From: Podospora comata
Lineage: Eukaryota > Ascomycota > Sordariomycetes > Sordariales > Podosporaceae
Length of the DNA stretch: 64,000 nucleotides
Assembly (NCBI GenBank): GCA_017354895.1
Contig: CP071496.1
Coordinates: 1,674,001 to 1,738,000, forward strand
Direction of reading: 5' to 3'
Of this stretch, positions 23,006 through 34,321 are shown piece by piece; the stretch's first letter is position 1, and every line of letters starts with the position of its first letter. The position numbers and the translations under genes were made by a program. The notes under the pieces are model-generated. The model was not told the DNA's origin. It was given only the letters and a program-made list of their open reading frames with translations, and searched no databases.

Positions 23006-25126
23006 ATGTCGGCCCCCCCTCGCGCCCAGCGCAGCGACCAGCTGGATCCCAACTCGCAACACCCGTCCACCCCGTCGCGAGGTGATGGCGCCGCTTCGTC
23101 CGTCTTTTCTCCCGCCCCGAATCCCACCTATGCCATCTTCTCCCCCGCGACCCTGAGCTCGACGAACCCGAGCACCGCCTCGGCCGCGAAGAGGAGGAGC
23201 ACCATTCTCGTTCACCAAAAGTCCCCCCTGCTTCTCGCGACACCCCCCCAAATCACACGCGCCCTTGCGTACAGCCACCCGTTCCTCTTGCCGCTCAATA
23301 ATGTCGTCGGGTTATTGACATGGACGACGGGCGATGCGTGGGAGAGCTTCCTGCTCGTGGCCTTCTTCTGGGCGGTGGTGCTCTACGGGGACTTTCTCGT
23401 GCGCGCCACCGGACCTCTGATACTGGTGTTGATCCTCATCATGGGCATGTACGGCCGGCGGTTCAGCCCGCTGAGCAGTAGCGGTTGGAGCGAGCCTGGA
23501 CTTGGTGCAGGGGATGGTACGGGTGTCGCGACAGATGCAAAGGGTGCCAAGACGTTGAAGAAGAGCAAGAGCAAGAACTTGTTGGTGGATGGACTGCCGG
23601 AAAAGAATACCAAGACAGAGAATGGAACCGCGGCGACTCCTACGGCCGGACACAAGAGGAATCAAAGCTCGATGTCGGAGGCGACGAATACACGACATCA
23701 AAAGACGTTGGATGAGATTGTTGAGACACTGAAGGAGTTCACAGCTCGATGTAATATCCTGCTGGAGCCCTTGTTGGAGTTGACGGATTTCTTGAGCACG
23801 CAGCAGACGGCCACGTCAGCCACCACCCGGCCGGCGTTGACGACATTGTTTGTCCGGATTTTGCTCTGCACGCCGTTTTGGTTTTCGCTTACGCTGCCCC
23901 CGCTGAGGATCATCACCACCCGCCGGGTGATTCTTTTCTTTGGAACCATTATCCTTACCTGGCATGCTCGAGTGATGCGCGTCACTCGGGCTATCCTCTG
24001 GAGAAGCGCCACTATCAGAAAGTTCTTGACGCTTATCACTGGTTTGCAGTTTGAGATACCTGTCAAGGCAGGTGCAACAACCACAGCAACACCGTCTGCC
24101 GATGCTGCCAACACTGTCAGCAGCAGTGCTGTCTCGACCAAAACTAAAAGTTCGGCAGCTGGCCCTATCACGGCTACTCGCCATGAGTCGGAGCTGACCA
24201 AGGCCCTGCGCCGAGCCAGAGGGGGCCAGGATACCGGAGTGAGATTTACGTTTATTATCTATGAGAACCAGCGGCGCTGGGTCGGGCTGGGTTGGACGAC
24301 GAGTTTGTTTGCATATGAGAGGCCGGCGTGGACGGATGAGCATAACAATGCTGTGCCGCAGCGGGATGAGTTTGAGCTGCCCGAGGTGGAGGACGGGAGT
24401 AATATGCGGTGGAGGTGGGTGGAGGGGAGTAGGTGGAAGGTGGATGGGGTGCCGGATGAGGCTGTGATGGCGGAGGATAGGGAAAAGGAGTGGGATTATG
24501 ATGGGCCCGGAGGGAAGGTGGGGTGGATTTATTATGACAATAAGGTTTGTTTTTGTGGCATCGTTGTTTTGTTGGGGGTGCTAACGATGAGATAGTGGCA
24601 AAACGGTCGGAGGGGCCAAGATGGGTGGGGAAAGTGGACACGCCGACGAAAGTGGTACCGCGATGCTGAGCTTGTCGAGGCAGATACTGAAGATGCCGCC
24701 GCTGCAGGCAGCGATGTGAAGTCTATCCCGTCCATCGATCTCACCCCCACCACACCTGGCACAGCCACAACCATGACGGTGGGAAGCCCGTCGACTACAA
24801 ACGAAAGCAAGGAGAGCCTGGCGCTTGAGAGGGAGGAGGAGTACGACTCTGCCTCTATGCTGTCTACGTCTAGCAGGTCGACGTCACGGTTTATCAAGCC
24901 CTCTTCGCTGAGGAAGAGGGTGACGGATGCGAGCTCGCTCTCGTCGTCACATAGACGGAGCGGGAGCAGGAGGGCGAGCGGGGTTAGTGGGAGTTTGGGG
25001 AGTAATTCGGGGGATTATGACGATGCGGGTGTTGGGACTTTGCAGACTAGGCTGGCGATGCAGGATGCGGGAAAGGAGGAGGGGAGTTGGGGGGTTGGGG
25101 ATGAGGTTAGGATGGGGTTGGAGTGA
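23006..25126 (+). CDS. Pex23/Pex30-family peroxisomal membrane peroxin with dysferlin module
   Basis: Exons 23006-24544 and 24596-25126 give 689 residues. The 51-base intron starts GTTTGT, contains CTAAC and ends ATAG. Layout: a low-complexity N-terminus; hydrophobic segments at about residues 90-150 (ESFLLVAFFWAVVLYGDFL and the next 20 residues); a polar insert; further membrane segments around residues 285-345; then the paired dysferlin motifs. DysFN contains FIIYENQRRWVGLGWT. DysFC starts WRWVEGSRWKVDG and runs through GWIYYDNK across the intron to WGKWTRRRKWYRDAEL. This combination defines the fungal Pex23/30/31/32 peroxins (Pex24p domain family), which sit in ER-peroxisome contacts and control peroxisome number and size. 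The Ser/Arg-rich C-terminal 140 residues look disordered. Which paralogue it is cannot be settled by eye. Confidence 0.9.
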
Positions 25127-26177
25127 GGGGGTTGTTGTGGGTGGAAGTTGGTCTTTTTGCGCAGTAGGATTATGCGTGCTGTTTTTCTTTTTGGTCCAAG
25201 GTTGATACCCGTTTTGGGGGATTGGCAAAGGTTTTTGTTTATGTTTTTTATTTTTATTTTTTATAGATGAGGTTGATGGGGCCTTGTTGGGTGCCTTTTG
25301 CATAGTTGGCTTTTTTTGGGAGTGGAGGAGATTGAGAGGGGTTTTTGATAGAGAGTTGTGATAAGATTGTTGATGATGAGCGTATGATTATTTCGAAAGG
25401 TCCTTTTCTATGATGAGGATGTGAATAAAGTGGATGCTGGACACGAGGCTAGGACGACAGTGCGCCAATGTTTGTTTTGGACTTGATTGCTACCTTAGGC
25501 CAGGGTTCATGAGCCACCTATCATTGTCCCTTGTCAATGGCACCATTAAGAAGGGGTTTGAAGGTTTTGGAAGCTGAAGGTTTGAAGACTTGAAGACTTG
25601 AAAGAATATCAGGTACACAGCTCGTGTGGGCTTTGGTGAGGAGGTCCGGTGACCTTGGAATGTAAGAGGGTTTCATAAATCACTAATCATTCGTTTTTTT
25701 GCTTCGCGTATCCGCCATTTGCGCCGCTGGCTCATAGTGCTGCATGAATATCCTTCCTGTATTTGGAAGAAATGGTTCTGATTGATCCGCAGTAGCGTCA
25801 ATGTCTGTTCTCTTCGCTCTCGGCAGTTACACTCAGAGGCACTGGCGATTGACAATGAGGAAGAAGATAGGATCAAGCTTTTATTGAGCGGTCTACGCCC
25901 AATCAACGAGGCAAATGAAATGATCTTGGTAAAGTACCTTAATGTGCCCGACTGAGGAATTGCCGTACTATGTATAACTGAGATCCTACGTCTGTACAAG
26001 AATAGGTAGTTAACTACTTCTGACATAAAACTGAGTGGAAAGATCTGCTAAATAATCGAAACCCTAGCAACAGGTGCATCGCTGTCCTCAAAGAGCGTTT
26101 CGTCATCATTTAAGCCCACCCCCACGCGGCGATAGACCGAATCTTCCCCTTCGATAGCCCGCAGCACTCAAAAGCCC
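25127..26177. other. Intergenic, no gene seen
   Basis: T/G-rich 3' flank of the peroxin gene followed by unremarkable sequence. A 117-codon minus-strand frame (25673-26026) has no recognisable features. Confidence 0.5.
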
Positions 26178-28355
26178 TTAACTGACGCGCCTTGCCAAGA
26201 GGGGGTCCCCGGTTCCGATCAATAGGCAATATAAAACATCTCGACCACTGACTGGCTCCGTTTTGTCCTGTGGGCAATCCATGTACACTGGTACGTGTTC
26301 GTCATTATTAGGAAAGAAAAGATGACCATGGACGTCCTCGTGTACCACGGCGCCGCGCAACGGGGCAACAAGATGTACTTGGCCATCCAAAACAGCCCCG
26401 AAGTTGTCATCAGCCCTTCGTCAGCGCAAAGGTTCTTCCCCGACAAATGCTCAAACGTGAATCCATTTGCAAATTAGAGATACAGAAATGGGCGGAAGGT
26501 GATTTGGTAACAGGGTTTGTCAATGACATCCAGGACCACGATGGAATTCCAGGTATTCTCAAGGTGTTCCTGATGATGGGATGTGCAATGCCCACCCAAA
26601 GTAAACCTCGTGCCAAGTCCTCCAACCACAGCCCGGCAAGATACCTGTCGCCCGTCACTTGGTGAACCCGGCGCGCAATGCCGGCACGAGAGTAGGGCCG
26701 ATCCGACTCATGCGTGAGCACCATGCTTGAGTACTCTGACATGGCCTCTAGCCAAAAGTCACGCGCCCGTTGCAAAGAGCACTTCCCTTCTGCCATCTCG
26801 GCAAATTGTCGATGAATGCTGCCGTATTCATTGTTAGTTCTGGTTCTCCAACGTCGAGCCCAATTCATGTAGCTGGGGGGCCTGAACCATCCTCTTGCCT
26901 TCTCGCCGCCACATGCAGCCTTTCGATTTGCGTCAAGTTCATTGAGATGTTGTCCATGTCGCCGCACTCGAAATGCATGGTATGTCTGTACCGCCAGAAA
27001 AGCTCGGATTTCGAAAAATAAACGACGCGGGGTGAGAGCATTCTCTCCTGAAACACCCGCGCCCGGTAAAACAATGGGCTCACGGTCTTCTTACCGATAG
27101 AGCAAGTCCCCAAAACACAACTGTGGGTGACCGAGTGTGAGGGTAGGACGTGGATTTCCGCGGTGGATTCATGCCCGTCTGATCGGAAGTTTATGGTGTG
27201 GGCAGCCAGAGGTTTGTAGAGGAGCCCAGCACATTCACATTCCGTTTGTTGCCATACAAACTGGTGCTGCCCACTGAATAGGTTTTCCGAAGAATTTGTA
27301 GCAGCTGCAGCTGGAATGTTGAAATAGCCATCGGCGTAGATATCGCCCATCTCGGCAGATTGTGTGAGCCAGTCGTCCATGTCGTCCTGGATAATACAAA
27401 GTGAATCAATCCAGAGAAAGTAACAACCGAGCACGCGGGCCAGAGAGATGCTATCCCGGAACAAATCAGGGATGTCGGATCACTCGATGCCCTCTGTTCT
27501 TGATTTGTACGTCTCTTTCGTCGTGCGCAGCGGAGGTGCGTCCAAGCCTGGTTTGCCCCAACAGCGGCTCAATGTGATGTAACGCAGAGCCGCCGAGCCA
27601 GCCAGGTTGGCAGTCTCCATCAAACATTGGTGTCAAATTCGAGACATCAAAAAGGCGCGTCGGCAGATACCCCGACCTTTCGGAGCAGACAGGGTAATCT
27701 TTACACCCGTCTAACCACCGCTGTCTCACTCTGCTGCTGTCTTCGAGATCAGTCACTCCCGGCACGATGGATGCCCTCCCAAAGGAATCCAAAAAACCAG
27801 GCCGCAGACATACTCCTTGACATCCCGTTGCCCGGGCTGGATAGGTGCTGGGCTCATCAAAAAGGTCCAGCCGAGGCCTGACCACTCTTTGCATGTTATG
27901 GTGGGGTCGAGGACCTACCCGCGTCACTTGAAGGTTTCTCCCCGGTCGTAATTCGCGCCAGACATGGAGGCGACGCTTCCCATCTCTGCCAGCGCTCTTT
28001 TCTAGCGGTTGTGCTTGGTGTTCTCCGTCTTGTGAAGCAGGACCATCGGTTGAGCACCCAGAATGATTGCGAGTCAGCTCCCCACTGGCCACGGTGTTGT
28101 CATGATATGGGTCCTTACCCTCACCCTCATCCTCATCTTCATGTTCATCCTCATGCTTACCCCCATACATATCGCTCCAAAAACGGGATACACCCTGCTC
28201 CAAAACCCAACAGATACCGCATCCGTTCTCGGCAGCATCCGTGACCATTTCCAAAGAAATCACCCGGTAGCGCGGCAGCGGCAAGAACTTAGAGCCTTTC
28301 GTAAATACTGCCGTCCGGGGTTGCATCAAAACTGGCAAAGTCTAGGTTGAGACAT
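26178..28355 (-). pseudogene. Broken HET-domain (heterokaryon incompatibility) gene
   Basis: The order of HET landmarks is preserved on the minus strand: an N-terminal start near 28355 (MSQPRLCQF); a WLDGCKDYPVC-type block with YLPTRLFDVSN near 27680; ITLSRCWG near 27560; the core WIDSLCIIQDDMDDW near 27400 with IYADGYFNI; then SELFWR; then SDRPYSRAGIA, GDRYLAGLW, LLWVG and IPSWSW between 26700 and 26530; and an HLFFPNNDEHVPVYMDC tail. HET proteins trigger cell death on non-self fusion. These blocks lie in different frames, with at least one internal stop and about four frame changes in all. The changes are not explained by introns with usable signals. I therefore call a pseudogene, although one or two frame changes could be introns I failed to see. 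Confidence 0.85.
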
Positions 28356-29288
28356 GCGGGGCAGATACACGTAGTAGGCGCCATAGCTGGTGGGATTCAA
28401 ATTCAAGTGTTGGCCATCGTCGGTGGGATGGGCAATGTCGCCAGCAGGCTCGCGGATAGAGCTGGGGAAGCGGGGATGGATCCAGTCTGGAATTCGAGTG
28501 AAGTGCTGGATCAACTGACCTCTGCTACCTTGAGCAGCTGCAAGGCCTGAGATCGGCTGGGATTGATGAAGGTGTACTCCCAGGCACGAGCTGTGATCGG
28601 CCTGGATTACTGGGTGTCCTAAACATACCACCTGCTGCGTTATCCCAGGTAGGAACGAGGGTTGTAACGTGGTGCAAAACAAACATCAGAATGATACGAC
28701 AGAGCTGTCACTCACGATAACAGACTGGAGCCGACTACGTTGACCTGAACCACCCAGCGGCAATACCTCGAGAATCTACTTCCCATTAGTTACCTACCTA
28801 CATACAATATCAGCCTACCTAGTATGACGCTGTCAGTCGAGAGAAGTCGTTCTCAAACCTCGGTTTTCAGGCAGCATGTCTTTAAGCTTCAATTGAAATT
28901 TAAGGTACCTTGGGCGGTACATGCATTATCTGGGTGGTGAGTTGAAAATGATGACCCTAGGCGTAAAGGACACAGCTTAGCATCATTGACGGGACAACTA
29001 GAATCGACGTCCTGTGTAGGGGTTGCAGTGGGCAGCCGGGGCGGGTAACCCCGTAGCTTCACCCAGGCCTACCATTCTCATTCATCTGATTCTGGGGCTT
29101 CATTTTTTGGAGTGAGGGCAAGCTTCTGGCAGTTTGGCAGTCAAACTCCCACAAGTCAACCTTAAGTGCAAGACTCAATCCCACACAGTCATCCGACCAA
29201 TCTTTTTCTCCGCGGCTTAACTTTTCATTTTTCTTCCAAAATCAACCACCAGAATACCACATCCCATCACGAACCCCAAACCGAAAAC
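28356..29288. other. Intergenic, no gene seen
   Basis: HET relic upstream region and leader of the next gene. Open frames are short and without features. Confidence 0.45.
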
Positions 29289-29711
29289 ATGTCCCCTTCC
29301 GACGAACTCGAAGAAATGCTCCTCGACCTCACCACCCAAGTCGCCTCCCTCCGCGACCTCGTGGTCCGACCCGAATACTCCAACTTTGAGGACGACCCCA
29401 AGACCTACGATTTCATCGTTTCAATGGTGAAAAAGATATTGAACATCGCCGAAGCATGGATCATGAAGCTGGAGCACGATGTCAGGACGCAACAAGAGCA
29501 GGAGCGGCAATGGGCTGAAGAGTATGGCTGGGGAGGCTGGGGTGCGTCGGCGCTGACACGACCTGCTGTGGAGTCGAGGGGGGAGTTTGACCTGCTGCTT
29601 AGGGGGGTTGAGAGAGTCAAGATGGGGGTTTTCTTTGCGGTGGAGGGGAATGTCATGGTGGGGATTGAGACAGTTAAGCAAGGGGTGAGGGGGTTTGAGG
29701 GGTGGGTTTGA
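29289..29711 (+). CDS. Small charged helical protein, 140 residues, unknown
   Basis: A single exon starts at ATG 29289 in the context AAACATGTCC. The N-terminal half is acidic and helical (DELEEMLLDLTTQVASLRDL), then comes a helix with KKILNIAEAWIMKLEHDV, a Trp/Gly-rich loop (YGWGGWGASAL) and a C-terminal amphipathic segment ending GFEGWV. It has no cysteine and no signal peptide. The upstream in-frame extension from 29166 is low-complexity leader. C-rich third positions early in the frame support coding. The family is not recognised. Confidence 0.6.
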   Translation: MSPSDELEEMLLDLTTQVASLRDLVVRPEYSNFEDDPKTYDFIVSMVKKILNIAEAWIMKLEHDVRTQQEQERQWAEEYGWGGWGASALTRPAVESRGEFDLLLRGVERVKMGVFFAVEGNVMVGIETVKQGVRGFEGWV

Positions 29712-30751
29712 GAGGCGGAGAAGCGGTGGAGCGAGATTGATAGGAGAAGGATGGTCTTGTGTTTAGGAGGAGGTGTAATGATTGGCGGGACTGTCATGAA
29801 AACAAGCTGATAAAAGCAGGGGAATCGACTTTTGGGTGTTGAGGAACAGGCTGTGGGCGGAGAAGCCATCCTTAAATGCCTGGCAGAAGCATTTTGTGGC
29901 CTTTACTTCAGAAGAGTATCCAAGTAATTCGCTAAGTGTCCGAGAGCATGTCAAACTCTGTGATCCTCATGAACCTACTGAACCACGGTCTAACGCATCA
30001 AAACACAGACTAGCCCTGTATTCCAGACTAGACTTTGCCAAACCAGCATCACCACCACCAACTCGAGTTCATCTCCATCAATATACCCTTGAACAACCCC
30101 ACATCCAAAGGGAAGCCACTAGGTACTTGTTGATTGGATCTCAAACTCTCCATGTTCTCACCACCACTACCCCTCCCCTTCGCTCAAGACATCCATCTTT
30201 CTCTGCCCAAGCTGACTGACCGCTTGAATTTCCGCACCCTGCTTGAAACCTCCATGTATGGCTGCTGGGGCTGGGAGAGTATTTCAGTCACCTCCTTCCG
30301 ATTCTGGGTTATCCTTTCCATTGTTAAGCAAGCTCAACAGATAAAGAACCTCATCAAGGAGGCAGGAGCCACCGGGTAACTGCCATCTTCTAGCTAAGGT
30401 AGGAAGGTGATTGCTTGCATGTGACGGGGAAGTCGCCTGGTTCCTGGATGTGGCCTGAAATCTTCCTGATGCTGCACTTGACTCTGATGTCGTACTTGAG
30501 AAAGATGTTATACTTTTGTTTGCGATGACATCATCGAAAAACTGGCGGACATGCTGTACTAGGTTCCGATCCACAGATCCGCCAACCACAAGCATCTACG
30601 ACTCTCCTCTTTTAAGATAACGCCCTGGACTATTCAACTGCTCATTACAACGTCTCGAGCTTGGGGGTGTTACACAGCCTCGACGAGGCACCTGATGTAT
30701 GAGAGCTGTGCTGGGAAGTTTTTGGAAGTGAGTTTGGAAGCTTACCTACCC
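29712..30751. other. Intergenic, no gene seen
   Basis: Several short overlapping frames on both strands, none with a domain, signal peptide or splice structure. Confidence 0.4.
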
Positions 30752-30949
30752 TCAATTCGTCGGTAGATACAGCTTATCACTGATTCTCATTTGATTTACA
30801 GCTCTCCCTGCAGCCCGGCACTGAGCAAAGTGGTTCTTTGTCTTCGGGTCAAAGCGCACGGTTCGAGCGCGAGAAATCTTGGCTTTCGGATGCTGCAACA
30901 AAGACTCATAGGGCATATTGGTGTCAATCTCGGTTTCCGACAATGCCAT
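30752..30949 (-). CDS. Possible small basic protein, 65 residues or first exon
   Basis: The minus-strand ATG at 30949 has a good context (GACAATGG). The protein starts MALSETEIDTNMPYES and contains basic, structured-looking sequence (KAKISRARTVRFDPKTKN). A possible intron donor GTAAAT lies in the last third, so the true gene may continue by splicing and this stop may be intronic. The family is not recognised. The opposite strand is also open, so the call is weak. Confidence 0.3.
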   Translation of the reverse strand: MALSETEIDTNMPYESLLQHPKAKISRARTVRFDPKTKNHFAQCRAAGRAVNQMRISDKLYLPTN

Positions 30950-31251
30950 TGTCTCCTCTTATGCAAGTCCACCCTCGGCAGAAGCGGACATATATGCCAG
31001 ATGAGAATACGATGATAGCATGAAGAGAAAAACAGAACGAAAGAATCCAACTTACATGAAAAAAGGGCGGTCTACGTATATACTCAGTATCTGCATACGG
31101 TCATGATTCCGACTTCTTGCTGGCTCATACTCGAGGTGTATACTCGACCTTGGTATACCTACCTTGACTAAAACGCTCCGCGGTTTCCAGCCAAAGTCAC
31201 CACCATGCCCCCCCGTGCGCCCTTCACAAGGGAAAAAGGTCTCAACTTGGA

Positions 31252-31788
31252 ATGCTATCGAAGGGTACAGCACATTTCCAGACATCGACGACCCTTACCC
31301 CACCATCGTCGTGCTCTGCCCAATCTGCCGCCACAAGCCGTCCTTTCGACGACAAATACTGCAAACACCCCCTCACAGTCTATGGCATCGGTCGTGAGAT
31401 TCCGTACTACAACATCCCCAAAACTCTGTCTTACCATAGGGCCACGCCGCTTCCGGATTGGCTTAGAAGGACCGAGGAGGAGCTGGTGGTCCCCATCCCG
31501 CGACATTGCAACGACTGCAGCGAGTCAAGGGCGAAAAGAATGTTGACGTCGATTAACAAACAGAGAAATTTGGAGGCGGATAGGCTTCGGCAGTGGTTCG
31601 TGGATGGGGGGTACTACCACCCGGACAAGATCGAGCTTGCTTTCCCCCCTGGGGGAGTGGGTGGGGGGGGGGAGGGCATCGACCGCGACGTCGGGTATGT
31701 AGCGATGACGAAGAGGAGGACTGGGACTGAGGTGGATGTTGTATGTGAAGGAAGAGAGATGATAGAGCTGAGGGGTCGTCAAGTCTAG
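31252..31788 (+). CDS. Possible orphan protein with Cys/His pairs, perhaps frameshifted
   Basis: This open frame of 178 codons contains DDKYCKHPLTVYG, IPRHCNDCSESR and a charged helix with RNLEADRLRQWFVDGGYYH. Just upstream, another frame reads DIDDPYPTIVVLCPICRHKP, which would supply a Cys-x2-Cys-x-His in the natural position before DDKYCKH. The frame change falls within a few bases at about 31345. Either the gene carries a one-base lesion or the upstream frame is chance. The protein is not recognised. The 3' end is Gly/Val-rich and less convincing. Confidence 0.4.
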   Translation: MLSKGTAHFQTSTTLTPPSSCSAQSAATSRPFDDKYCKHPLTVYGIGREIPYYNIPKTLSYHRATPLPDWLRRTEEELVVPIPRHCNDCSESRAKRMLTSINKQRNLEADRLRQWFVDGGYYHPDKIELAFPPGGVGGGGEGIDRDVGYVAMTKRRTGTEVDVVCEGREMIELRGRQV

Positions 31789-33106
31789 ATGAGTATTTCT
31801 CGCCCTCTTGGGGTGGTTCTACCCTTTTCCTGATGGACGATGGGAATTACGGTGATACATAGGTCTGAAAAGACGGGGTCTCAGTAGCGGGACTCGGTTG
31901 AGTACGGCAATGGAAGTATGAATAGCAACTTGTGAATGATTCAGGGCTGTGAACTCCTTGCCCTCGTGGGTTGTCCAGGTGATACTATGAATACATAATG
32001 TTTGCTTGTTCAAGGCTTACAGTTCCGGCTGTGATGAGCATCCCCTTGGTACTTGGTCTTTGGCATGCAGAGCCTGTAATGCTCCATTGATGGTCGTGAC
32101 AGATCAGTTACTGGTCCATATTATTATTGCTCACAGAAGGTTTTTGGTGAGGAAATAAACACAAGGAAATTGTCATAAGATGGTTTGCTATATGTGTGGA
32201 CTGTTATGGCAGAGCACATGATCTTCAATGTTTCCCTGACATTATGTCCTTGTCGAAATTGTTCCACTTCTTGTCAAATATCAGCCCACAAAGGAGAAAT
32301 AGCAGTGTCCAGCCCGGTAAAAGGTTTAGTACCATTCAAAGCATCAGCGACTTGGGAACTTTCTACCAGTGACAGTGGCTGATGGGGAGATTAGGCATGC
32401 TTTATATGCACCTTCTTGTTAATCAGACTTCAGGCCCATATCTTGTTCGAATTACTTCGCTCTTCATGGAGCACAGAAACCATCAGCCTCCGTGCCGGTC
32501 ATCATCGGAGCAAGTCTCTGTCCCCTGCGCTCCCCCCTGTCTTGCTAATAATCCCTAGCCCTGTGCTAACTGGTCCCACTTTTGTCGACGACAGTATCCA
32601 TCTTGTCGATGACAATACTCAGCTCGGCAGCAACAGTATTCACCTGTGTGAGGCCCATATAAAATGTTTCTTGCCTGTTTGGCCCAGTTATTTTGCTCTT
32701 CACCACCGTCGTAGCTCACACAGCTTTCTTCATCCGTCGCAACCTTTGTCGTCTGATCCTACGGAAGCTTTCTCATCCCACATATATAGCCTTTCGGTTT
32801 TGATCGCGATTTTTCCTTGCAAGGCACTTACTTCCTACTTGGATATCTTAGTTTATTGCTCGACATCTACCTCCTACTTGACCTCCGGTGTTGCTATCAT
32901 CACGCAAGTCGCTCAATTGGGCTTTTCTGCAGCAAGAAGTCGTCAAGTAAGGACTCCTTCCTTCGCTCACCACCCCGAGAGATGCTTCCATGATTTTTAG
33001 CGGCTTCGATCCGGTCTTATCATACTTTTGCTACAATTTTGACTTTTATTCTGAACTATTCTAACTTCGGTTAATAGATCAGTCACTTAGAATCCCACCA
33101 ACAGTT
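31789..33106. other. Intergenic, no gene seen
   Basis: Contains a locally repetitive GTCGA(C/T)GACA...CAGTATCCA-like passage near 32583-32645 with three imperfect units. Pyrimidine-rich sequence precedes the first finger-gene copy at 33107. No gene is supported. Confidence 0.45.
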
Positions 33107-34321
33107 ATGGAAGACTTCGATTGGTTAAACTACCAATCTGATGAAGATGGACCGCCATTTTTGTGCGAGTTTTGCGACAAGCCCCACCCTTACACCCGGG
33201 ACACGAAATCGTCGTCGACATCAAAGGAAGTTCCATGGCCGGCCCGGGCCTGACGAGCCCCAAAACAGTTGGTTCTTTGCGCGCCGCCGAGCAAAGCCAA
33301 TCTGCTGCTGCAAACCCCGTCCCGCATCAGTCCGCAACACAGGCCACGGGGGACACTGTTGGGTCTTCCGGAATTGTGCCTCAGGTCCTGGCACAAGCCG
33401 GCCGCAGTGAAAACTGCTGGACTTCCCGGTGTTACTCCTGCTCTGGCCCATTCGTCTGCCGCCCCCTCTGGATACCCCATATATAATCCGGCCCACGATC
33501 AAGCTCATACGGCATGAATGTCAACAGCCACGGGGAAAATCTCCCGAGTACTGGGTACATCAGCAACAGCACTGGCGTGATGAGCCCACGCCCCACGTCC
33601 GCTCATTCCGCCTACCCCATCTATGCGGCGAACCATTAAACCCGCTATGTCTTGAATGTCAACAGTCAGGGGTCGGAGAACATGCCGACTAGCAGGTATA
33701 CCCAAGACAATGCTCTGGTTAGTCAACGTCCAGGTTCCGCGCCTTCTCGGTACCCTGCTGATCCGCTTAACCACCAAGCTCCATACGGAATCAACCTCAA
33801 CAACTGAGTCATGGCCAACATCTCGAATAGCGGGTACACCGGCAGGAACTTGGAATGCTGGCCCGATGAGCCACCATCAAACCTCCCCTTGTTCCAGCTA
33901 CAAGAGCCATCAAGCCTCCGACCAGGTGACTCTCAGCAACCAAAGGACGGACAACCTGCCGCATACCGTGTACATCAACAATGGTGTTACCTCGATGACC
34001 CCAACAGGCTGGGCGCATGGTGAGAAATGCCGAACACTCCAATGCCTACGGTCACCTCATCAACGACAATGCCGCTGGGACCAACGAACCTCCTGCTGGA
34101 CGCCTCAGCTCAGGAACCCTGAACCTCTCTCCAACTCGAGCGGTCCCCAGATGCGATTCCGGAAGCGTCGAGCAAGCGACGAACTTGTCGATCCCCGACT
34201 GTTGACCCGGCCTAGAGTCACCAGTCCTTCTCCAACGCAAAACGAGGCCGGTGAGTCTCTGGTCAACAGTGGGTGTGGTGCTGCCATTCAGAATGCTGAG
34301 AATAGCGATGGGGACGGTTGA
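33107..34321 (+). pseudogene. Finger-gene cluster copy A: Cys-x2-Cys fragment with Ser/Asn-rich repeat tail, broken
   Basis: It starts MEDFDWLNYQSDEDGPPF followed by LCEFCDKPHPYTRDTK, a Cys-x2-Cys-x3-His beginning of a finger that loses its frame soon after. A tail with SLRAAEQSQSAAAN follows in another frame and resembles the post-intron RSLAEQQ start of the intact copy at 42488. Further on (33440-33850) a degenerate repeat of about 45 residues is seen, with SGYPIYNPAHDQ, SAYPIYAANH and SRYPADPLNHQ as equivalent points, interrupted by stops. The last 220 codons are open but Pro/Ser/Thr-rich. I read it as a decayed member of the local family. Confidence 0.5.
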
